Origin: Caballeronia telluris
GTDB taxonomy: Bacteria > Pseudomonadota > Gammaproteobacteria > Burkholderiales > Burkholderiaceae
NCBI RefSeq assembly: GCF_001544495.1
Contig: NZ_FCNZ02000016.1
Location: forward strand, 1-64,000
Direction of reading: 5' to 3'
DNA: 64,000 nucleotides
The position numbers were made by a program, and so were the translations under genes. Of the stretch, positions 23,667 through 32,541 are shown piece by piece. The notes under the pieces are model-generated. The model had not been told where the DNA came from. It saw only the letters and a list, made by a program, of their open reading frames with translations, and made no database searches. Every line of letters starts with the position of its first letter. Within the stretch, counting starts at the first letter, position 1.

Positions 23667-23870
23667 CTAGGTCTTGCCGCCCCCGTCGATGCCCGAGCCG
23701 GTGCGCCAGACTTCCTTGCCTTTCTCGGACAACTCGCCGCTGCTGCGCTCCTTGTCCGGGTGCGTGCCTTCCCGGGCCATCGCGCCGCCCGGCTGTTCCT
23801 GCGCCTTCGGCTTCTCTTCCTTGCGTTGGGCGATGCGGTCTTCCTGTGAACGTCCGGCATAGTTGCTCAT
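23667..23870 (-). CDS. Small hydrophilic stress-type protein
   Basis: A 67-residue, highly charged ORF with a GGAGAAGC ribosome site: RSQEDRIAQRKEEKPKAQEQ, then SSGELSEKGKEVWRTGSGID and a Gly/Lys end. It is similar in style to KGG-repeat general stress proteins but lacks clear repeats. It is probably disordered. It is upstream of folE on the same strand, with a 74-bp gap. Confidence 0.65.
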   Translation of the reverse strand: MSNYAGRSQEDRIAQRKEEKPKAQEQPGGAMAREGTHPDKERSSGELSEKGKEVWRTGSGIDGGGKT

Positions 23871-24028
23871 GGCGCTTCTCCTTCGGTTTGGACAGGGGAA
23901 AAGCGCGCAAGAGACGTTCCAAGGCTTCGTGACGGCGCGCTCCGGATCATGCACGAAGCGCGCCAGCGCGCGAGCGTGACAGTGTGTTCAAGAAGCGCGC
24001 GGGGCCGATGGCCGCGCGCGCCGGGCGC

Positions 24029-24460
24029 TTATTGCGGCGCGCCTTTGTGCAGGCCGCCGAGGATCATCCACGATACGCCGAACTTGTCCGCGACCATGCC
24101 GAAGCGTTCGGCGAAGAACGTCGGCGTGAGCGCCATCTGCACCTGGCCGCCTTCGGCCAGCGCGTTGAAGCACTGCTCGGCCTTCGCCACGTCCTCGACT
24201 GTGAGCGAAAGCGACACGCCCTGGAAATTCGGTTTGCCGCTGCACATGCCGTCGGAGGCCATCACCTCGGTGTCGCCGATGCGAATCGACGCGTGCATGA
24301 TCTTTTCCGCCATCTCCGGGCGGCTCGTGCAGGCGTTGTTCTCCTGCGGCCCTTCCTTGTAGCGCATCATCATCTGCGACTGCGCGCCGAGTTTCTCCGA
24401 ATAGAACTTCAGCGCTTCCTCGCAACGTCCTTCGAAAAACAGATACGGCTGAACTAGCAT
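24029..24460 (-). CDS. VOC-superfamily (PhnB-like) protein
   Basis: A 143-residue glyoxalase-fold protein of the PhnB/3-demethylubiquinone-methyltransferase-like type: QPYLFFEGRCEEALKFYSEK at the start, DTEVMASDGM in the middle and WGV-like GVSWMILGG at the end. These proteins bind small molecules or metals, and no reaction can be assigned. A strong AAGGAG ribosome site is present. It is the second gene of a SnoaL-VOC operon (14-bp gap). Confidence 0.88.
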   Translation of the reverse strand: MLVQPYLFFEGRCEEALKFYSEKLGAQSQMMMRYKEGPQENNACTSRPEMAEKIMHASIRIGDTEVMASDGMCSGKPNFQGVSLSLTVEDVAKAEQCFNALAEGGQVQMALTPTFFAERFGMVADKFGVSWMILGGLHKGAPQ

Positions 24461-24474
24461 GACTGCTCCTTGAG

Positions 24475-24897
24475 TTATGACTCGTCGTCGGGGTCCATGT
24501 CCATCATGAGCGGCACCGACGCGTGCTCATGCACGACGCGCCAGTCGCCGCCAATCCTGCGAAAGCCCACGGTAGCGCGCACCAGATTGTCCTGCCCGTC
24601 GACGACGACACGATTGACGCTGTGCGCAAACGCGACGTCGCCATCCGCGACCACCTGGATGTCGTTCATCTCGAAGCCGATCGGTCCCTTCATGGAATCG
24701 AACCAGCGCTGCCAGTGCTCGCGGTAGCGCTCCGATCCCGTGAAGGATGCGGGCGGCACGACGTCGAACACAACGACGTCGCTTGCGTAATGACGGATCA
24801 ACGCATTGGCATCCTTGGCGATCACCGCGCGCTGCCATGCGGCGATGAGTTCGCGGATGCGGGCTTCGTCGCTCGCGCGACCATTCGATTCGACCAT
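24475..24897 (-). CDS. SnoaL/NTF2-like (SgcJ/EcaC family) protein
   Basis: A 140-residue cone-shaped NTF2-fold protein: RIRELIAAWQRAVIAKDANA, YASDVVVFDVVPP and WRVVHEHASVPLMMD. Such proteins are small-molecule isomerases, hydrolases or binding proteins. It is the first gene of a two-gene operon, divergent from the TetR regulator gene across 136 bp with two GTCCAC-type boxes, so it is probably TetR-controlled. Confidence 0.88.
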   Translation of the reverse strand: MVESNGRASDEARIRELIAAWQRAVIAKDANALIRHYASDVVVFDVVPPASFTGSERYREHWQRWFDSMKGPIGFEMNDIQVVADGDVAFAHSVNRVVVDGQDNLVRATVGFRRIGGDWRVVHEHASVPLMMDMDPDDES

Positions 24898-24962
24898 GCT
24901 CGCCTCCTTGACTCGATGCACGACGATAAAGAAAGTCCCTTGAAAACAGGGATTTTTTGTTT

Positions 24963-25010
24963 GTGTACACCGTCCACAAAAAATACCAGAGATAATGGAC
25001 GGCGTCCACA
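24963..25010. promoter_or_regulatory. Candidate TetR operators between the SnoaL and TetR genes
   Basis: GTGTACACCGTCCACA (24963-24978) and ATGGACGGCGTCCACA (24995-25010) share 12 of 16 positions. The second contains the palindrome TGGAC-GGC-GTCCA (24996-25008) and abuts GATAAT (24991-24996), a plausible -10 element for the regulator gene. Paired palindromes in a divergent gap are the usual TetR layout. Binding is inferred. Confidence 0.55.
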
Positions 25011-25033
25011 TTGCAGCGCTTTAAAAGAACAAT

Positions 25034-25666
25034 ATGACAAAACCGAAGCCGCGCACGACCTATCGTCATGGCGACCTGCGACGCGCCTTGCTCAATGCGG
25101 GCATCGAACTTGCACGCGATGGCGGCCCGGATGCGGTCGTGCTGCGTGAAGCCACGCGGCGCGCGGGTGTCGTGCCGAATGCGGCTTACCGGCACTTCGC
25201 GAGCCGTCACGAATTGCTGGCGGCGGTGCGCGCGGCGGCGCTGTCGGCGGTGGCGATGGCGATGGAGGCCGAGCTTGCCGCGCTGCCGAAGAAGCGGCGG
25301 CGCGCGGACGCGGCGCGCGCGAGCCTGCGCGCGGTCGGCACCGGCTATTTGCGTTTCGCGCAAACCGAGACGGGACTCTTTCGCACCGCATTCGTCGCGC
25401 CGAAATCCGATTGGGAAAGCCACGACCCCGACAGCGCGGGAAAGAGCGGCCTCGATCCGTTTCAGTTGCTGAGCGCGGCGCTGGACCGGATGGTCGAGTC
25501 GGAAGTGTTGCCTGCCGCGCGCCGGCCCGACGCGGAATACCTCGCGTGGTCGGCGGTGCATGGCTTCGCGCTGCTGTTGATCGAAGGGCCTTTGCAGCGC
25601 CTCGATCGCCGCGCGGCCGAGGCTTTAGGCGAGCGCCTTCTCGACATGGTCGAGAAGGGCATCTGA
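25034..25666 (+). CDS. TetR-family transcriptional repressor (WHG-type C-terminal domain)
   Basis: A 210-residue regulator. The helix-turn-helix at about residues 10-55 includes LREATRRAGVVPNAAYRHFA. The ligand domain has YLRFAQTETGLFRTAF and the WSAVHGFALLLIEG segment of WHG-domain TetR proteins. It likely represses the divergent SnoaL-VOC operon and itself. The ligand is unknown. Confidence 0.9.
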   Translation: MTKPKPRTTYRHGDLRRALLNAGIELARDGGPDAVVLREATRRAGVVPNAAYRHFASRHELLAAVRAAALSAVAMAMEAELAALPKKRRRADAARASLRAVGTGYLRFAQTETGLFRTAFVAPKSDWESHDPDSAGKSGLDPFQLLSAALDRMVESEVLPAARRPDAEYLAWSAVHGFALLLIEGPLQRLDRRAAEALGERLLDMVEKGI

Positions 25667-25679
25667 CCGGCGCTCCGCG

Positions 25680-27077
25680 TCATGAGAGGCCGAGCGCGCG
25701 TGCAGTGGCATCGATCGCGGATCTGGCCTTCGCGACCAGTTCGTCGATCTCCGCGTGCGAGATGACGAGCGGCGGCGACAGCAGCATGCGGTCGTCGCTT
25801 GCGCGCATCACGAGATTGCCTTCGAAGCAAAAGTCGCGGCATAGCGTGCCGACTTCGTCGCCGTTCGCAAAGCCCTTACGTGTGCGCGGTTCCTGCGCGA
25901 GCTGAATGCCCGCGACGAGCCCGGCGCCCGCAATCTCGCCGACGATGGGATGCGCTCTCAACGCTTCGCGCAGGCGCTGCTGGAAATACGGGCCGGTATC
26001 GTGCTTCACGCGCTCGACGATCCGTTCGTCGCGCAAGAGCTTCAGGTTCGCCACGGCGACAGCCGCCGCCACGGGATGCCCGGAGTACGTGAATCCATGA
26101 CTGAACTCGTCATTGCCGACGATGACGTCCGCCACGCGATCATGCAGACCCACGGCGCCCATCGGTACGTAGCCGCTCGTCAGGCCCTTCGCCAGCGTGA
26201 TGATGTCCGGCTCGAAGCCGAAGTGCTGGTGAGCGAACCATTCGCCCGTGCGGCCGAATCCGCCGATGACTTCATCGGCGGCGAGCAGCACGTCGTATTT
26301 CCGGCAGATGCGCTGGATTTCCGGCCAGTAGGTGGGAGGCGGAAAGATTACGCCGCCCGCGCCCTGGAACGGCTCGCCGACGAATGCCGCCACCTGATCG
26401 GCGCCGAGTTCGAGGATCTTTGCTTCGAGTTGCCGGGCGCGCTCGAGCCCGAACGCTTCGGGCGTCATGTCGCCGCCTTCGCCGAACCAGTACGGCTGGT
26501 CGATATGCACGATGTTTTCGACTTTGGACGGCATCTGCTCGTGCATGAAGTCCATGCCGCCGAGCGTGCCGCCCGCGATCGTCGAGCCGTGGTAGCCGTT
26601 TCTGCGCGCAATCACGAACTTTTTCTGCGGCTTGGCCGCAGCCGCCCAATATCGATGGACGACGCGCAGCATCGTGTCGTTCGCTTCCGAGCCGCTGCTG
26701 CAATAGAAGAAGCGGTTGAACGGCGCGGGCGCGAGTTCGGCCAGCAGCGCCGAGAGTTCGATGACAGGCGGATGCGTCGTCTTGAAGAACGTGTTGTAGA
26801 AGGGCAGTTCCTGCATCTGTCGATACGCCGCCTCGGCAAGTTCGCGGCGTCCGTAGCCGACGTTCACGCACCAGAGGCCGGCCATGCCGTCGATCATGCG
26901 CCTGCCGTCCGAGTCGACGAGATGGACGCCCTCCGCCTTGACGATCACGCGGCTGCCGGCGCGGTTGAGCGCGGCCATGTCCGAGAACGGATGGAGGTGA
27001 TGCGCGGCGTCGAGCGCGCGGTATTCGGCGGTGGTGCGGTCCTGCTTCGATGCGATGGCTTCGATTCGATCGTTCAT
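25680..27077 (-). CDS. spuC: Putrescine/polyamine-pyruvate aminotransferase
   Basis: A 465-residue class III PLP aminotransferase close to Pseudomonas SpuC: AGLWCVNVGYGRRELAEAAY, QELPFYNTFFKTTHPPVIEL, SSGSEANDTMLR, RNGYHGSTIAGGTLGGM and the PLP lysine in ITLAKGLTSGYVPMG. It transfers the amino group of putrescine or related amines to pyruvate. It is the second gene after puuA (23-bp gap, AAAGGAG ribosome site), so the operon covers amine breakdown through both gamma-glutamylation and transamination. Confidence 0.92.
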   Translation of the reverse strand: MNDRIEAIASKQDRTTAEYRALDAAHHLHPFSDMAALNRAGSRVIVKAEGVHLVDSDGRRMIDGMAGLWCVNVGYGRRELAEAAYRQMQELPFYNTFFKTTHPPVIELSALLAELAPAPFNRFFYCSSGSEANDTMLRVVHRYWAAAAKPQKKFVIARRNGYHGSTIAGGTLGGMDFMHEQMPSKVENIVHIDQPYWFGEGGDMTPEAFGLERARQLEAKILELGADQVAAFVGEPFQGAGGVIFPPPTYWPEIQRICRKYDVLLAADEVIGGFGRTGEWFAHQHFGFEPDIITLAKGLTSGYVPMGAVGLHDRVADVIVGNDEFSHGFTYSGHPVAAAVAVANLKLLRDERIVERVKHDTGPYFQQRLREALRAHPIVGEIAGAGLVAGIQLAQEPRTRKGFANGDEVGTLCRDFCFEGNLVMRASDDRMLLSPPLVISHAEIDELVAKARSAIDATARALGLS

Positions 27078-27100
27078 CGTCTTGCTCCTTTGATTCGCGT

Positions 27101-28435
27101 TCATACGTGCAGCAGAAGATGCTTGCGTTCCCACGAACTGATCACGCGAAAGAACGCTTCGTACTCGGTTTCCTTCAGCGCGAGATACGCTCGCACGAAC
27201 TTCTCGCCGAGCATCTCGGCGAGCGGCTCGCATGTGGCCATCGTCGTGATGCCTTCTTCGAGATTGCGCGGCAGTTGATACGCGAGTGCGTAGCCGTCGC
27301 TCGCGAGCGGGTCGGTGGGTTCGAGGTGTTGCGTCATGCCGAGATAGCCGGCGGCGAGCGTCGCGGCGATCGCCAGATACGGATTGCAGTCGACGCCCGG
27401 TATGCGGTTCTCGATGCGCCGTGCGGCCGGTTCGGAATGCGGCACTCGAAAGCCGACGGTGCGGTTGTCGTAGCCCCACTGAACGTTGATCGGAGCGGCC
27501 ATAAAGCGCGAGAGCCGCCGGTACGAGTTGATGTACGGCGCGAAGATCGGCATCAGCGCGGGTGTGTACTTTTGCAGTCCCGCGAGATATCCGTAGAAGA
27601 GCGAAGTCGGTTCTCCGTCGCGTCCGGTGAAGAGATTGCGCCCGCTTTCTCCATCGACGAGACTCTGGTGCACATGCATCGCCGAGCCCGGTTCGTTCTC
27701 CATCGGCTTCGCCATGAAGGTCGCGTACATCTTGTGGCGCAGCGCGGCCTCGCGCACGGTGCGCTTGAAGAGAAACACGCGGTCCGCGAGCTTGAGCGGA
27801 TCGCCGTGCAGGAAGTTGATCTCCATCTGCGCTGCGCCCACTTCGTGAATCAGCGTGTCGACTTCCAGTTCCTGCACCTCGCAGTACTCGTAGATGTCTT
27901 CGAAGAGCGGATCGAACTCGTTGACGGCTTCAATCGAATACGCCTGACGGCCCGTCTCGGGACGGCCGGTCCGGCCTATCGGCGGCTGCAACGGCAGGTC
28001 CGGGTCGCGGTTCATGTCGACGAGAAAAAACTCCAGTTCGGGCGCGACGACCGGCTTCCAGCCCTTCGCCGCGTACTTGTCGAGCACCTGGCGCAGCACG
28101 CGGCGCGGCGAGATGGCGACGGGCGTGCCGTCGAAGTGCACGCAGTCGTGAATCACCTGCGCGGTCGGATCGACGGCCCACGGAATCAGGCGGATCGTCG
28201 AAGGATCGGGCACGCAGACCATGTCGGGATCGGTGACGCCCGTGAGCGTGCCGTCGCCGGGATACTCGCCCGTGACGGTCTGGATCATCACGGCTTGCGG
28301 CAGGCGCATCGTTTCGCCCGACTCGAACTTGCTGCGCGGCATGATCTTGCCGCGCGCGATGCCGGCCATGTCGGGAATGATGGCCTCGATCTCGGTGATG
28401 CGATGCTGCTTAAGAAATTCGTCGATGCGTTGCAT
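27101..28435 (-). CDS. puuA: Gamma-glutamylputrescine synthetase (glutamine synthetase family)
   Basis: A 444-residue glutamine-synthetase-fold ligase. ATP/metal residues are visible in VAPELEFFLV, VGAAQMEINF and MHVHQSLVDGE, and the phosphate-binding segment in PINVQWGYDNRTVGFRVP. The adenylylation tyrosine loop of GlnA is absent. These enzymes attach glutamate to putrescine or other amines. With spuC directly downstream the role is polyamine use. A second PuuA-like family (ethanolamine, other monoamines) cannot be excluded. Confidence 0.9.
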   Translation of the reverse strand: MQRIDEFLKQHRITEIEAIIPDMAGIARGKIMPRSKFESGETMRLPQAVMIQTVTGEYPGDGTLTGVTDPDMVCVPDPSTIRLIPWAVDPTAQVIHDCVHFDGTPVAISPRRVLRQVLDKYAAKGWKPVVAPELEFFLVDMNRDPDLPLQPPIGRTGRPETGRQAYSIEAVNEFDPLFEDIYEYCEVQELEVDTLIHEVGAAQMEINFLHGDPLKLADRVFLFKRTVREAALRHKMYATFMAKPMENEPGSAMHVHQSLVDGESGRNLFTGRDGEPTSLFYGYLAGLQKYTPALMPIFAPYINSYRRLSRFMAAPINVQWGYDNRTVGFRVPHSEPAARRIENRIPGVDCNPYLAIAATLAAGYLGMTQHLEPTDPLASDGYALAYQLPRNLEEGITTMATCEPLAEMLGEKFVRAYLALKETEYEAFFRVISSWERKHLLLHV

Positions 28436-29096
28436 GGTGCGAGTCCTTGAGTTGCCGCATGAACGCGGAGCAGCACTACGCCCCGGCGTCTGCGCGCGGC
28501 AAAACCGTTGGATCCGATTCGGGGTCGTCAGCGGCAAAAGAAAACGCAAACGCAAACGCCACCCGCGCTCATGCGCGATGAACGAATCGGATTGAAAGAG
28601 GAAGGAGCGGCGAGAGAGGCGCTACGGCAGCAGCGACGACACGCCGACGCAATGAACCGCGATGAACGCGCGTGCAGCCACAGAGTTGTGACGTCGCACC
28701 GAGCGGCGCGACAGAACGGTGAACGCAGACTGGAAGCGGCGATCGAAAAGACTGCCGCAGCGACAGGTCATGGAGCGCTCGGCGCGCGAAGGCCCGGTGT
28801 ACAGGCTTCTGCTCCATATGACCAGAGGGCTTCGGACTCTCACGATTTCACTCGATTGTTGAGGTTTGAGGGAGCCGTGGCGCGGGTCGGCGAAGGCAGC
28901 AAATGCTTGACGAAAAGCCGCTCGCGAAGTTGACGATTCCCTGTCGTCGAGGATATACGAGCCAAAATCGGCGTCAATACGTTTTTCCACGGGCGGATGC
29001 CGCGCGGGCAAGCCTGCAACGAAACGAAGGACATCGAGACCGGCTGCGGCAATTCATTGATAATTACGCCTCATTCGCCAATCCGCCGCCGAGCCG
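28436..29096. other. 660-bp divergent intergenic region
   Basis: No credible ORF is present. The part next to puuA holds only its ribosome site (AAGGA). A triple AAACGC tandem repeat occupies 28542-28559. The right half is less GC-rich and contains a candidate promoter for the liv-type operon. No RNA gene or riboswitch was recognised. Confidence 0.5.
28930..28959 (+). promoter_or_regulatory. Candidate sigma-70 promoter of the ABC transporter operon
   Basis: TTGACG (28930-28935) and TATACG (28954-28959) are 18 bp apart, about 140 bp before the permease start. This is the best promoter-like pair in the gap but is unsupported otherwise. Confidence 0.35.
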
Positions 29097-30974
29097 ATGC
29101 TTTCGAACCTGCTGGTACAACTCGTCAACGGACTCGCCGACGCCTGCGCGCTCTTTCTCGTCGCCTCCGGCCTGTCGCTGATCTTCGGCGTGACGCGCAT
29201 CGTCAACTTCGCGCACGGATCGTTCTACATGCTCGGCGTGTATGTCGCCTACAGCCTGACGAGCCGCTTCGGCTCGACGATCGCAGGCTTCTGGCTCTCG
29301 GTGCTCGCGGCTGCGCTCGTGATCGCGGTACTCGGCGCGCTGGTCGAAGTGATCGTGATGCGCCGCATCTACAAGGCGCCCGAGCTCTTCAATCTGGTCG
29401 CCACGTTCGCGCTCGTGCTGATCTTCCACGATGCCGCGCTGTATCTGTGGGGACCGGAAGATCTCTTCGGCCCGCGCGCGCCGCATCTGGCGGGCGCCGT
29501 CGAGTTGCTCGGCCATCAACTGCCTGCTTATAACGTCGCGCTGGTGGTCATCGGTCCGCTCGTGCTCGCCGCGCTCTGGTATGCGCTCACGCGCACGCGC
29601 TGGGGCACGCTCGTGCGCGCCGCAACGGGCGATCGCGAGATGCTCGGCGCGCTCGGCGTCAATCAGTCGTGGCTCTTCACCGGCGTGTTCTTCGCCGGCG
29701 CGTTTCTCGCGGGACTCGGCGGCGCGTTGCAGGTGCCGCGCATGTCGGCGAACCTGTCGCTCGATCTGGACACGATCGGCAATGCGTTCGTGGTCGTCGT
29801 GGTCGGCGGCATGGGTTCGATTCCGGGCGCGTTCATCGCGGCGCTCCTGATCGCGGAGATCAAGGCGCTGTGCATCGGCATCGGACACGTGTCGATCTTC
29901 GGGATCGACTTCTCGCTCAGCAAGTTCACGCTCGTCGCTGAGTTCGTCGTGATGGCGATCGTGCTCGTGTTGCGTCCGTGGGGCCTGCTCGGCCGCGCGC
30001 AGACCGCGGTGCGGTCGATGAGCCTGCCCGAGCGGCCGCTGCGTCCCGCAGGCAAACGGCTTCGGGTCGTCGCTGCAATCGTCGTCGCGATGCTGGCGGT
30101 CGCGCCGCTTCTGGCCGGCTGGTTTCCGTACCTGCCCGTGCTCCTGGTCGAGATCATGATCGCGACGCTCTTCGCGGCGAGCCTGCATTTCATCATGGGC
30201 CCGGGCGGCATGCATTCGTTCGGTCATGCCGCGTATTTCGGACTCGGAGCGTATGGCGCGGCGCTGTTCCTCAAGGTGTTCGCGTGGCCGATGGAAGTGG
30301 CGCTCGTCCTCGGCCCGTTGCTTGCGGCACTCGGCGCCATCGTGTTCGGCTGGTTCAGCGTGCGCCTCTCCGGCGTCTATCTGGCGATGCTCACTTTGGC
30401 GTTCGCGCAGATCGTGTGGTCCGTCGTCTTCCAGTGGGACGCGGTGACGGGCGGCAGTAACGGCATCCTCGGCCTGTGGCCTTCGCCGTGGCTGAGTTCG
30501 CCCATCGCGTACTACTACGTGACGCTCATCTTCACGACAGGCGGCGTGTGGCTGATGCGCCGCATGCTGTTCGCGCCGATGGGCGCCGCGATGCGCGCCG
30601 CGCGTGATTCGTCGTTGCGCGCCGAGGCGATCGGCATCGACGTGCAGCGCATCCAGTGGGCCGCGTTCGTGATTTCGTCGCTCTTTTGCGGGCTCGCGGG
30701 GTCGCTCTATGCGTTCTCGAAGGGCAACATCTCGCCGGAAGTGATCAGCGTCGGGCGTTCCGTCGACGGCCTCGTGATGGTGTTGATCGGCGGCGTGCAG
30801 ACGCTCGCGGGACCGCTCGTCGGCGCCCCGGTCTTCACCTGGCTGCAGGACACCGTCGCGCGTCAGACCGACTACTGGCAGGCCTTGCTCGGCGCGGCGA
30901 TCCTGCTGCTCGTGATCGCGTTTCCGCAGGGCATCGCCGGATTCGTGCGCGAGCGGTTCGCGGAGGCCGAGTGA
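29097..30974 (+). CDS. Fused LivH-LivM-type ABC permease
   Basis: A 625-residue protein joining both branched-chain-type permeases. Residues 1-300 are LivH-like (GLSLIFGVTRIVNFAHGSFY; GGMGSIPGAFIAALL). A short linker rich in Arg/Pro follows. Residues about 325-620 are LivM-like (GPGGMHSFGHAAYFGLGAYG; VYLAMLTLAFAQIVWS; RSVDGLVMVLIGGVQTLAGP). In most operons these are separate genes. It forms the channel of a HAAT-family importer with the two downstream ATPases and the binding protein. Its stop overlaps the livG-like start by 1 nt. Confidence 0.93.
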   Translation: MLSNLLVQLVNGLADACALFLVASGLSLIFGVTRIVNFAHGSFYMLGVYVAYSLTSRFGSTIAGFWLSVLAAALVIAVLGALVEVIVMRRIYKAPELFNLVATFALVLIFHDAALYLWGPEDLFGPRAPHLAGAVELLGHQLPAYNVALVVIGPLVLAALWYALTRTRWGTLVRAATGDREMLGALGVNQSWLFTGVFFAGAFLAGLGGALQVPRMSANLSLDLDTIGNAFVVVVVGGMGSIPGAFIAALLIAEIKALCIGIGHVSIFGIDFSLSKFTLVAEFVVMAIVLVLRPWGLLGRAQTAVRSMSLPERPLRPAGKRLRVVAAIVVAMLAVAPLLAGWFPYLPVLLVEIMIATLFAASLHFIMGPGGMHSFGHAAYFGLGAYGAALFLKVFAWPMEVALVLGPLLAALGAIVFGWFSVRLSGVYLAMLTLAFAQIVWSVVFQWDAVTGGSNGILGLWPSPWLSSPIAYYYVTLIFTTGGVWLMRRMLFAPMGAAMRAARDSSLRAEAIGIDVQRIQWAAFVISSLFCGLAGSLYAFSKGNISPEVISVGRSVDGLVMVLIGGVQTLAGPLVGAPVFTWLQDTVARQTDYWQALLGAAILLLVIAFPQGIAGFVRERFAEAE

Positions 30975-31756
30975 TGCTGTTGCGCGTGACGAATCTCTCG
31001 AAGTCGTTCGATGGCGTCAAGGCCGTCGACGCCGTTTCCTTCGATGTCGCCGCCGGACGCCTGCTCGCGCTGATCGGTCCGAACGGCGCGGGCAAATCGA
31101 CGTGCTTCAACATGGTCAACGGCCAGTTGAAGCCGTCGGCGGGATCGATCATCTTTAAGGGCAACGACATCGCCGGCATGCGTTCGCGCGACATCTGGCG
31201 GCTCGGCGTCGGGCGCACGTTCCAGATCGCGGCCACCTTTAATTCGATGACGGTCCTCGAGAACGTGCAGATGGCGCTCGCATCGCGTGAACGGCGCCTC
31301 TTCGGCTTGTGGAAGCCCGCGGCCTCGTCGCATGCCGACGAGGCCATGGCGCTGCTCGACGAAGTCGGCATGGCGGGACATGCGCGGCGCGCATGCGGCG
31401 TGCTCGCTTATGGGGACGTGAAGCGCGTCGAACTGGCGATTGCGTTGTCGAACCGGCCGCAGCTCCTCTTGATGGACGAGCCGACTGCCGGCATGGCGCC
31501 GGGCGAGCGCAACGCGCTGATGGCATTGACGCGACGCCTCGTCACGGAGCGCAACATCGGCGTGCTGTTCACGGAGCACAGCATGGACGTGGTGTTCGAA
31601 TACGCCGACAGACTGATCGTGCTCGCGCGCGGCAAGGTGATCGCCGAGGGCGATGCGAACAGCGTGCGCAACAATCCGCGCGTGCAGGAGGTTTATCTCG
31701 GCACGGGCAAGTCGTTTGCACCGCGCGCGACGTTCGCTGGCGGAGTCAGGCGATGA
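30974..31756 (+). CDS. livG: LivG-type ABC transporter ATPase
   Basis: A 260-residue nucleotide-binding subunit: Walker A GPNGAGKS at about residues 37-44, Q-loop in RTFQIAATF, a degenerate signature LAYGDVKRVELA, Walker B LLLMDEPTAGM and switch histidine in LFTEHSMDVVFEYADR. It powers import through the fused permease. Start TGATG overlaps the upstream stop; the stop overlaps the next start (ATGA). Confidence 0.94.
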   Translation: MLLRVTNLSKSFDGVKAVDAVSFDVAAGRLLALIGPNGAGKSTCFNMVNGQLKPSAGSIIFKGNDIAGMRSRDIWRLGVGRTFQIAATFNSMTVLENVQMALASRERRLFGLWKPAASSHADEAMALLDEVGMAGHARRACGVLAYGDVKRVELAIALSNRPQLLLMDEPTAGMAPGERNALMALTRRLVTERNIGVLFTEHSMDVVFEYADRLIVLARGKVIAEGDANSVRNNPRVQEVYLGTGKSFAPRATFAGGVRR

Positions 31757-32472
31757 GCGCGCGCGAACCCATGCTCGAAGTCGCCGGCCTGAACGCGTTC
31801 TATGGCCGGGCGCAGGTTCTGTTCGATGTGAGCTTCGAGGTCGGACGCGGCGAAGTGGTCGCGTTGATGGGCCGCAACGGCGCGGGCAAGTCGACGGCGA
31901 TGAAGGCGGTCATGGGGCTTCTCCCGGGCACATCGGGTTCGCTCACGTTCAGAGGACACGGTATCGCCGCGCTGCCGCCGTATCGCATCGCGCGGCTCGG
32001 GCTCGGCTATGTGCCCGAGGACCGGCGCGTGTTCGGCGACCTGACGGTGATGGAGAATCTCGACGCCGGCCGTCAGCCGCCGCGCGAGGGCGCGCCGCTC
32101 TGGACGCCCGAGCGCCTCTTTCGCCTCTTTCCGAATCTCGGTGAAATGCGCCAGCGTCTCGCGAGCCGCATGAGCGGTGGCGAGCAGCAAATGCTTACCG
32201 TCGCGCGCACATTGATGGGCAACCCGCATCTCGTGCTGCTCGACGAGCCTTCGGAAGGCGTCGCGCCTGTCATCGTCGAACAGATGGCGAACATGATTCT
32301 CCAGTTGAAGCGCGAAGGCCTTTCCGTGCTGCTCTCGGAACAGAACCTGCACTTTGCGGAACTCGTGAGCGATCGCGCGTTTGTGCTCGAGCGCGGGCAG
32401 GTGCGCTTCGAAGGCACGCTAGACGAACTCGCGCGCGACGAAACCGTGCGGCGGGACTATCTCGCTGTCTAG
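31753..32472 (+). CDS. livF: LivF-type ABC transporter ATPase
   Basis: A 239-residue second ATPase: Walker A GRNGAGKS, the LivF-type LGLGYVPEDRRVFGDLTVME block, signature MSGGEQQMLTVAR, Walker B LVLLDEPSEGV and LSEQNLHFA. It pairs with the LivG-type subunit. The binding-protein gene follows after 69 bp. Confidence 0.94.
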   Translation: MSAREPMLEVAGLNAFYGRAQVLFDVSFEVGRGEVVALMGRNGAGKSTAMKAVMGLLPGTSGSLTFRGHGIAALPPYRIARLGLGYVPEDRRVFGDLTVMENLDAGRQPPREGAPLWTPERLFRLFPNLGEMRQRLASRMSGGEQQMLTVARTLMGNPHLVLLDEPSEGVAPVIVEQMANMILQLKREGLSVLLSEQNLHFAELVSDRAFVLERGQVRFEGTLDELARDETVRRDYLAV

Positions 32473-32541
32473 CGTTCGGCAGCGCGGCGGTCCGCTGGCA
32501 CAATGACGTCTTAACCGAACATTCAACCCGGAGTCATCTTC

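Noticed and set aside
28436..29096. Riboswitch or small gene in the 660-bp gap
   Set aside because: No conserved aptamer pattern, no ORF with a ribosome site and no tRNA-like fold was recognised.
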